A DNA stretch of 11,792 nucleotides from CAZULF01 sp964621215 (GTDB lineage Bacteria; Pseudomonadota; Gammaproteobacteria; UBA1113). The stretch is taken from NCBI GenBank assembly GCA_964621215.1, contig CAZULF010000065.1:1-11792 (forward strand), in the 5' to 3' direction. Positions 7,227 through 11,792 of this stretch are shown piece by piece. Below the pieces are notes generated by a model. It was not told where the DNA came from. It searched no databases and saw nothing but the letters and a program-made list of their open reading frames with translations. The position numbers and the translations under genes are program-made. The number at the start of each line of letters is the position of its first letter. Position 1 is the first letter of the stretch.

Positions 7227-7934
7227 ATGAATATACCGCACATTATTAGTTTGATTGATTTAACCAGTTTAAATAGCAACGATACTGTTGAGGTAATCGC
7301 TGATTTATGCAGTAAAGCGAATACCCCACTATCTAATGTGGCTGCGGTTTGTATTTACCCTCAATTTATTACTTTGGCAAAAAAATTATTACAACACACT
7401 CCTGTTCAAGTGGCCACAGTGGTAAATTTTCCTGAGGGTAATAGTTCACTCTCTCAGGTAGCAAAGGAAATTGAGCACGCTTTAACTGCGGATGTCGATG
7501 AAATTGATTTAGTGATTCCTTATCAAGATTGTTTGGCAGGAAATTATCAAACGACGAAAACACTGATAAAAACAGCTAAAAATCTTTGCCAAGATAAATA
7601 TTTAAAAGTCATTATTGAAGCGGGGGCATTGGTTGAAGCAAAATTAATTTATCAGACAAGTTGTTATGTGCTGGAAGTGGGCGCTGACTTTATCAAAACT
7701 TCAACCGGTAAAATTGCTATTGGCGCTACAATGACTGCAGCAAAAGAAATGTTGAAAGCTATTCAATCAGTGAATCCCAATGCAGGTTTGAAAGTATCGG
7801 GAGGTATTAAAACACTGTTACAAGCACAGGAATATATCCAACTTGTCCACGATACAATGAGTGAGGCATGGTGCACGCCGCAACATTTCCGCATCGGCGC
7901 CAGCAGTTTGCTTGACGCGTTGTTAACCATGTAG
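7227..7934 (+). CDS. deoC: Deoxyribose-phosphate aldolase
   Basis: Splits 2-deoxyribose-5-phosphate into acetaldehyde and glyceraldehyde-3-phosphate, sending deoxynucleoside carbon to glycolysis. It is a class I aldolase with a TIM-barrel fold. The Schiff-base lysine is K157 in DFIKTSTGK, the proton-relay aspartate is D94 in DEIDLVIPY, and the second active-site lysine is K189 in LKVSGG. The C-terminal FRIGASSLLDALL is the usual phosphate-site end. At 235 residues it is shorter than the 259-residue E. coli enzyme but has all catalytic residues, and the WCTPQHFRIGASS end resembles the E. coli type. It is last in the cdd - phosphorylase - deoC operon, 1 base after the previous stop. Its substrate would come from deoxyribose-1-phosphate through a phosphopentomutase that is not in this window. 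Its stop codon lies in the left arm of a terminator hairpin. Confidence 0.95.
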   Translation: MNIPHIISLIDLTSLNSNDTVEVIADLCSKANTPLSNVAAVCIYPQFITLAKKLLQHTPVQVATVVNFPEGNSSLSQVAKEIEHALTADVDEIDLVIPYQDCLAGNYQTTKTLIKTAKNLCQDKYLKVIIEAGALVEAKLIYQTSCYVLEVGADFIKTSTGKIAIGATMTAAKEMLKAIQSVNPNAGLKVSGGIKTLLQAQEYIQLVHDTMSEAWCTPQHFRIGASSLLDALLTM

Positions 7935-7973
7935 CCCGGATTTCGCTTCGCTGCATCCAGGCTACATTTTTTT
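7931..7973 (+). terminator. Intrinsic terminator of the cdd-deoC operon, repeat-like hairpin
   Basis: Arms 7931-7941 (GTAGCCCGGAT) and 7955-7965 (ATCCAGGCTAC) pair over 11 positions with one C/A mismatch, around a 13-base loop. Seven T's follow at 7967-7973. The deoC TAG (7932-7934) is inside the left arm, and the T-tract runs into the trmL stop codon on the other strand. No matching A-run precedes the left arm, so it should act mainly on + strand transcripts. The AGCCCGGATTTCGCTTCGCT core resembles palindromes dispersed in proteobacterial genomes. Confidence 0.75.
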
Positions 7974-8436
7974 ACACAGCTCCGCAAAATCCCAACTGTC
8001 GCCAAGCCTCATACGCAATAATCGCTGCAGCATTGGATAAATTCAAACTACGGTTATTCGGCATCATGGGAATACGTATGATCTGTTCTGAGGGCAGAGT
8101 ATTTAATATTTCTATCGGTAAACCACGTGTTTCAGGACCAAATAATAAAACATCTTCATCAGAAAACGAGGTCGTAGTATAAATTTTTTCGCCCTTGGTT
8201 GAGCAGGCAAATATGCGACGAGATTTCATCGATTTCTGAAAATGATTAAAATCAGCATGCATTATTAATTGTGTCCAATCGTGATAATCCAAACCCGCTC
8301 GTCGTAGTTTGGCATCATCGACATTAAATCCCAAGGGTTTAATTAAATGCAGTTGTGCGCCCATGTTGGCACATAAGCGAATGATATTGCCGGTATTGGG
8401 TGGAATTTCAGGTTGATATAGGGCGATATGTAGCAT
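7972..8436 (-). CDS. trmL: TrmL, tRNA (cytidine/uridine-34-2'-O)-methyltransferase
   Basis: Methylates the 2'-OH of the wobble nucleotide in tRNA-Leu isoacceptors using S-adenosylmethionine. The 154-residue protein is a minimal SPOUT-class enzyme without an extra RNA-binding domain and aligns over its full length with E. coli TrmL (YibK). Matching segments are PEIPPNTGNIIRLCANMG at the N-terminus, KLRRAGLDYHDW (43-54), and the trefoil-knot cofactor motifs FGPETRGLP, IRIPMMPNNRSLNLSNA and AYEAWRQLG at the C-terminus. It starts 4 bases after the folB stop with no clear Shine-Dalgarno, suggesting translational coupling as the last gene of the minus-strand operon. It converges with deoC, and its stop codon overlaps the T-tract of the deoC terminator. 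Confidence 0.96.
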   Translation of the reverse strand: MLHIALYQPEIPPNTGNIIRLCANMGAQLHLIKPLGFNVDDAKLRRAGLDYHDWTQLIMHADFNHFQKSMKSRRIFACSTKGEKIYTTTSFSDEDVLLFGPETRGLPIEILNTLPSEQIIRIPMMPNNRSLNLSNAAAIIAYEAWRQLGFCGAV

Positions 8437-8440
8437 GAAG

Positions 8441-8815
8441 TTATATCTTGTTTTTTATCCAATTTATTTTAACAGAAACCGATTTTGCTTTGGGTAGTGC
8501 GCCCGGTTTATGTAATGTCAACAGTAGCGTCTGCACCTGGGGAAATTTTTCCAAAATACGTTGGTGTAATTGATGTGCTAAAGTTTCAATGAGTGCATGT
8601 TTTGTTTCCGTGGCATAGTCAATTAATAACGTTGCTAGTGCGCTGTAATCAAGTGTCTGTTGAATATCATCACTGCTTGCTGCAGCTGCGATATCTAATC
8701 CCACCTCAAGATCTAATAATAGTTTTTGTGGTATTTGCTTTTCCCACGCATGAACGCCAATAACGCTATGCAATTCTAGTGCGGTAATTGAAAGTGTAGT
8801 TATCACATTGTTCAT
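8441..8815 (-). CDS. folB: Dihydroneopterin aldolase
   Basis: Converts 7,8-dihydroneopterin to 6-hydroxymethyl-7,8-dihydropterin and glycolaldehyde in folate synthesis; the family may also epimerise the substrate. It has 124 residues, the normal size for an octamer-forming enzyme. Diagnostic stretches are LELHSVIGVHAWEK (13-26), DYSAL with the active-site tyrosine Y57, the pterin-binding glutamate E77 in LIETLA, and the catalytic lysine K103 in HKPGALPKAKSVSV. The ATG at 8815 has a GCGGAA ribosome site about 10 bases upstream. It lies 14 bases downstream of the adenosine deaminase gene and 4 bases before trmL, so the three are probably one transcript. Other folate genes are not nearby. Confidence 0.94.
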   Translation of the reverse strand: MNNVITTLSITALELHSVIGVHAWEKQIPQKLLLDLEVGLDIAAAASSDDIQQTLDYSALATLLIDYATETKHALIETLAHQLHQRILEKFPQVQTLLLTLHKPGALPKAKSVSVKINWIKNKI

Positions 8816-8829
8816 TGTATGTTTCCGCT

Positions 8830-10383
8830 TTATTGCAGTGCTAGTTGTGCTCTATAAATTTGTGCCATCTGTTGCTCAAATCCATTAAAATCCATTTCCA
8901 TATTCCATTGCAGTTGTGCTTTAGGATTTTGTTGCAAATAGTTTTTGCAAGTAGCTGTCACCAGTTTTTTAGCGCCCAATTTTTCTTTATTGCATGCATC
9001 AATCGGTAAAAATTGTTTTGGATCTTGCCACAAACTGTTACCTTGCATGAAACTGTAGGTTAGGCTGTTGCGGGCTAGATTTTTGAGCGTTTGATAATCT
9101 AGTCCGTAGGTTGAAGCTGCGCGCTGATACTCATGTGTTAAATCAGTACGTAATACGCCCTCATCATCAGTAGCTAATACGACGGGGACTCCTGATTTTA
9201 AATATAAATGCAAGGGATGTTGATTTCCTTGTATACCTAAAATAAGCGCATTACTAGTTAAACAGACTTCGACTGGGATATGTTTGGCCGCCATTTCATG
9301 TAACAATTGTTGCGAGTTAGTTTCACCGGCAATGTCAATACCGTGTCCAATTCGCTCAGCATGCCCTGTTTCTATGGCGTCACGAATATGAAATGCCAAT
9401 TGTTCAGGTGTGACAGATCCAGGACTTAACTCACCGGCATGTAAGCTGATATGTACCTTGGGATAAAGTCGATGCAAATAATCAATCATTTGCATTTGTA
9501 AGTGATAATCACGCAAAGCATAGAAGCTATCCTCAGGTTGAACAATATTGATGGCAACAACGCGAGGATCATCATTAGCTATTTCAAATGCAGCCAGTAA
9601 TTGTGCGAATACTTGAGTTGGTGGCATATCACGTAGCACGAGTTGTTGGTAACGAACGGTAACATTGCAACCGGGAGCTGCCTGAGCCGTATTACATTTT
9701 AGTTGACTATGTAGATAAGCTTCATTTTGATCTAGCTCATGATGCGAGTCAGCTGCCAGCATATTGATGCCTTGCGACAATAAGTTTTTACGCATAATAT
9801 CGAAGCTATTATTCCATGCGGTTTTTGCACCAATAGCAATGGCTTTATCAGTGTTAGCTGTCAGCATAGTTTCTACGTATAGTTCATGTTGACTGCCTGC
9901 TCGATTGACTAATTCAGTTAAATTTTCACTGCGATGGGCGTTACTTACAGGTAAAAATTTTAAAAAAGTAGCAAAGAAGTGATCGTGACCACTTTCTTGT
10001 GGATTAACCACATAATTGCGCATCGACCAACTATTGATTAATCGGTTATACAATTCTTCATTAGCGAACAATTTACTAAACTTTTGATTTTCAGGACAAC
10101 TATCTTGTTTTACCGCAGCTAGGGTTGTGGGATCAACACACAAATTATCTTGTGCTGCATAAGCAATCATATTTTCTGCATAAGCGGAGCCGGAGCGATG
10201 ATTATGTAAATCACCACCTTTAGGCATATTTTGTAGGAAAACTAATTGCGAGTTGGGATCTTTTTGCAATGATTGAAAATAGTGGGCGGTAGCTTGACCG
10301 TCATTGCTTAGGACATCGGCTTTTGCGGTGTGCCCTAAACAAAGTACACTCGCACTCAGGAAAGCTAATAGTAAATTTTTCAT
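8830..10383 (-). CDS. Exported ADGF/ADA2-like adenosine deaminase
   Basis: Predicted to deaminate adenosine or deoxyadenosine to inosine outside the cytoplasm. The 517-residue protein begins with a Sec-type signal peptide (MKNLLLAFLSASVLCLGHTAKA, likely cut after residue 22). The amidohydrolase zinc site is complete: HNH in GGDLHNHRSGS (H60, H62), H315 and E318 in SLHAGE, H347 in RIGHG, and D406-D407 in LATDDEG. PKGGDLHNH and the length resemble the secreted ADGF/ADA2 branch more than the roughly 330-residue cytoplasmic Add. Cysteines occur as C82/C96, C230/C239 and C464/C479, which could be disulfides. Where ADA has a base-contacting Gly, RVVAINIVQPED (274-285) has Ala. A GGAG lies about 10 bases before the start. 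It sits 46 bases after the PilZ-like gene and just upstream of folB. Periplasmic versus fully secreted location cannot be decided. Confidence 0.85.
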   Translation of the reverse strand: MKNLLLAFLSASVLCLGHTAKADVLSNDGQATAHYFQSLQKDPNSQLVFLQNMPKGGDLHNHRSGSAYAENMIAYAAQDNLCVDPTTLAAVKQDSCPENQKFSKLFANEELYNRLINSWSMRNYVVNPQESGHDHFFATFLKFLPVSNAHRSENLTELVNRAGSQHELYVETMLTANTDKAIAIGAKTAWNNSFDIMRKNLLSQGINMLAADSHHELDQNEAYLHSQLKCNTAQAAPGCNVTVRYQQLVLRDMPPTQVFAQLLAAFEIANDDPRVVAINIVQPEDSFYALRDYHLQMQMIDYLHRLYPKVHISLHAGELSPGSVTPEQLAFHIRDAIETGHAERIGHGIDIAGETNSQQLLHEMAAKHIPVEVCLTSNALILGIQGNQHPLHLYLKSGVPVVLATDDEGVLRTDLTHEYQRAASTYGLDYQTLKNLARNSLTYSFMQGNSLWQDPKQFLPIDACNKEKLGAKKLVTATCKNYLQQNPKAQLQWNMEMDFNGFEQQMAQIYRAQLALQ

Positions 10384-10415
10384 CGAGGTCTATCTCCGCA
10401 CAGCGATAAGCGCGG

Positions 10416-10437
10416 CACAATAGTACCATTTATTGTG
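10416..10437. repeat. Small inverted repeat between the PilZ-like gene and the deaminase gene
   Basis: CACAATA (10416-10422) and TATTGTG (10431-10437) are perfect 7-base complements around an 8-base spacer, overlapping the stop codon of the PilZ-like gene and about 33 bases before the deaminase start. It is too AT-rich and lacks a T-tract for a terminator. It could be an operator for the deaminase gene or chance. Confidence 0.3.
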
Positions 10438-11792
10438 GGAATTCCTCAAGAATTTCGTATTTAAACTGACTAAATCGATCGGTGATCGAGATTGGCTCAG
10501 TTAACTGGATATCAATCTTCTGGTCATAGCTGATCACAGTTAAATGCTCATGTGATATAACGTTATCAACAGCAGGCATAATCAGTGTATTTTCATGGTC
10601 AATATTTGTCCTATCTAACAACAAAAGTGAGCGATAACGTTGTTTGGAGTCAGCGCGGATGGCTTGGACAGCGAGAATATTGGAATTCTGAGCCAGCATC
10701 AAAATGCCTATGTGATAATACTCTGCATCCACTTTCTTGACCCAACGGACCGTACCAATACGCCAAGGCTCATTGGAAGTACTTTCTGACTTGAGTCGTA
10801 AGCCGACTAACTCACCGATTTCAATCCCAGCAATTTTGGCAAGATCGGTTTGAAAACAATATCCGGTCGCACTGGAGTTAATAATATTCCATATGTACAA
10901 AGGATAGGTTGGGCTTGACGCAACAGTAGAAAACATGTCGTTTTCAGCCCGCGGTTTATTTTCACCTAGATGATGATAAATACTAGCCAATCCAATAGCA
11001 ATATGCATCGACCCTTGGTGTACAGAGCGATTAGGATGACGTTCAGAAAAATTACTCCAGGCAGTAATGATTTTTTGTAATAGGGTTGTAGCTAACATAT
11101 TACTCGATTCTCGGATATTAGGCTCACGTTGTTTCATGATGGTGGTGACATGCTGGCATAGTGTATTGGTATTAATTCCTCGCATAAAAGGCGATGAAGT
11201 AATGTTTTTATTTATACCCAAATGGGTTGGTGGTAAATCCTCATTTAAATAAAAGATGAAAGTCACATTTTTTATATCATCTTTTTGTATCTTAATATGT
11301 TCGACCCATTGAATTAGCGCATCGTAAAGTTTTTGGATGTCTGTGATACCTAATTGATAAGGATTGCTAGCCGCTAATAACAGACAGATTTTATAAATTT
11401 CGTTAATAGTATGAGGCTCATTCGGTGTGTTATTTACTGTGATATTATCCAAAGCTTGTTGTTCAGCTTGCAAATATAATTTGTGTAAATGTAACCAAGT
11501 TTGGGTTGGTACAGCAAGATGTAATTGATAAGAGGCAAGTAAAACATAGTTTAAGTAATATATTGCACGATATAAACTTTTCGCGTGCAATGAAACACCG
11601 TCAGCATCCATTGCATTGGTTGACGTGAGTTGGGGTATCACAGCGTAACCATTAGCGTAACGTGTAACCAGTGAAATAGCCAAAGCAGAATGTTTACTTT
11701 GTTCAATCAAAGAAGAGGATGTTTTGCCTAAATAGGATTTTTTCAAATTTTTATAAAGGAATTCAATTTTAGGTTGCATTAATTCGAGTAAA
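10430..11792 (-). CDS. Large PilZ-like domain protein, 5' end missing
   Basis: The frame stays open past the ATG at 11777-11779 to the window edge, reading LLEL before MQPKIEFL, and no ribosome site precedes that ATG, so the gene almost certainly starts outside. Numbering from that ATG gives 449 residues. The first part is helical, with SLYRAIYYLNYVLLASYQLH and VPTQTWLHLHKLYLQAE (68-106), patterns I associate with multidomain proteobacterial PilZ proteins. The C-terminal part looks like the beta barrel: NSSATGYCF (301-309) fits the PilZ NxSxxG motif, and EPWRIGTVRWV (337-347) plus HIGILMLA follow. The RxxxR motif that normally grips cyclic di-GMP is not seen just upstream, so nucleotide binding is doubtful. 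No signal peptide or membrane helix is seen. It is upstream of, and probably co-transcribed with, the deaminase gene. Family placement is moderately sure; function unknown. Confidence 0.6.
   Translation of the reverse strand, partial: LLELMQPKIEFLYKNLKKSYLGKTSSSLIEQSKHSALAISLVTRYANGYAVIPQLTSTNAMDADGVSLHAKSLYRAIYYLNYVLLASYQLHLAVPTQTWLHLHKLYLQAEQQALDNITVNNTPNEPHTINEIYKICLLLAASNPYQLGITDIQKLYDALIQWVEHIKIQKDDIKNVTFIFYLNEDLPPTHLGINKNITSSPFMRGINTNTLCQHVTTIMKQREPNIRESSNMLATTLLQKIITAWSNFSERHPNRSVHQGSMHIAIGLASIYHHLGENKPRAENDMFSTVASSPTYPLYIWNIINSSATGYCFQTDLAKIAGIEIGELVGLRLKSESTSNEPWRIGTVRWVKKVDAEYYHIGILMLAQNSNILAVQAIRADSKQRYRSLLLLDRTNIDHENTLIMPAVDNVISHEHLTVISYDQKIDIQLTEPISITDRFSQFKYEILEEFPQ

Noticed and set aside
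7791..7805. DeoC KVSGG as a damaged active site
   Set aside because: The catalytic lysine K189 is kept. The residues after it vary among functional DeoC proteins (KPAGG, KASGG).
7763..8005. 80-residue reverse-strand open frame across the end of deoC and the terminator
   Set aside because: It overlaps the conserved deoC C-terminus, the hairpin and trmL in a different frame; no support.
8441..8815. FolB as a FolX (dihydroneopterin triphosphate epimerase) paralogue
   Set aside because: The HKPGALPKAKSV catalytic segment and the GVHAWEK start fit FolB better. FolX cannot be fully excluded without alignment.
11067..11252. 61-residue + strand open frame inside the PilZ-like gene
   Set aside because: It is antisense to a longer, family-like coding frame and has no ribosome site.
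1..11792. A new defence, mobile or phage system
   Set aside because: All genes fall in housekeeping, regulatory or salvage families. No integrase, transposase, nuclease-helicase, toxin-antitoxin pair, direct-repeat array or abrupt base-composition change was seen.

Overview
The window is ordinary-looking, gene-dense, AT-leaning chromosomal DNA from a gammaproteobacterium. The evidence is the UbiH/UbiI hydroxylase pair, an OmpR/EnvZ-type two-component pair, TrmL, FolB and a TolC homologue, all close to gammaproteobacterial forms. The base composition, the A/T-ending codons and a secreted ADGF-class adenosine deaminase would suit a Legionellales/Coxiellaceae-like host-associated lineage, but that placement is inference. 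I see no tRNA or rRNA, insertion sequence, CRISPR array, phage gene or known defence system, and every intergenic gap is under 70 bases.

Left block (1-5905, + strand): the 3' part of a tolC-like outer-membrane efflux channel gene, then ubiH, ubiI and an ompR-like response regulator. These are packed with a 5-base gap, a 4-base overlap and a 10-base overlap, so the regulator is probably translated from the same message as two ubiquinone-biosynthesis monooxygenases. An EnvZ-like histidine kinase follows after a 61-base gap containing a perfect 13-bp palindrome.

Middle block (5906-7973, + strand): a nucleoside-salvage operon, cdd - trimeric purine nucleoside phosphorylase - deoC. Cytidine or deoxycytidine is deaminated, purine nucleosides are cleaved to base plus (deoxy)ribose-1-phosphate, and deoxyribose-5-phosphate is split to acetaldehyde and glyceraldehyde-3-phosphate. 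Phosphopentomutase and a pyrimidine phosphorylase are not in the window. A consensus extended -10 element at the end of cdd could give the last two genes their own promoter. A hairpin with a T-tract that contains the deoC stop codon closes the block.

Right block (7972-11792, - strand, convergent with the middle block): read 5' to 3' on its own strand, the 3' part of a large PilZ-like protein gene, a signal-peptide-bearing adenosine deaminase, folB and trmL. Gaps are 46, 14 and 4 bases. The exported deaminase would turn adenosine into inosine, the expected substrate of the phosphorylase encoded in the facing operon. This suggests a salvage route that starts outside the cytoplasm.

I did not find a convincing undescribed system. 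The most useful leads are non-consensus active-site or cofactor-site residues in UbiH and UbiI, the co-transcribed regulator, two palindromic elements that look like dispersed repeats, the periplasm-to-cytoplasm nucleoside route, and a PilZ-like protein lacking an evident RxxxR motif.
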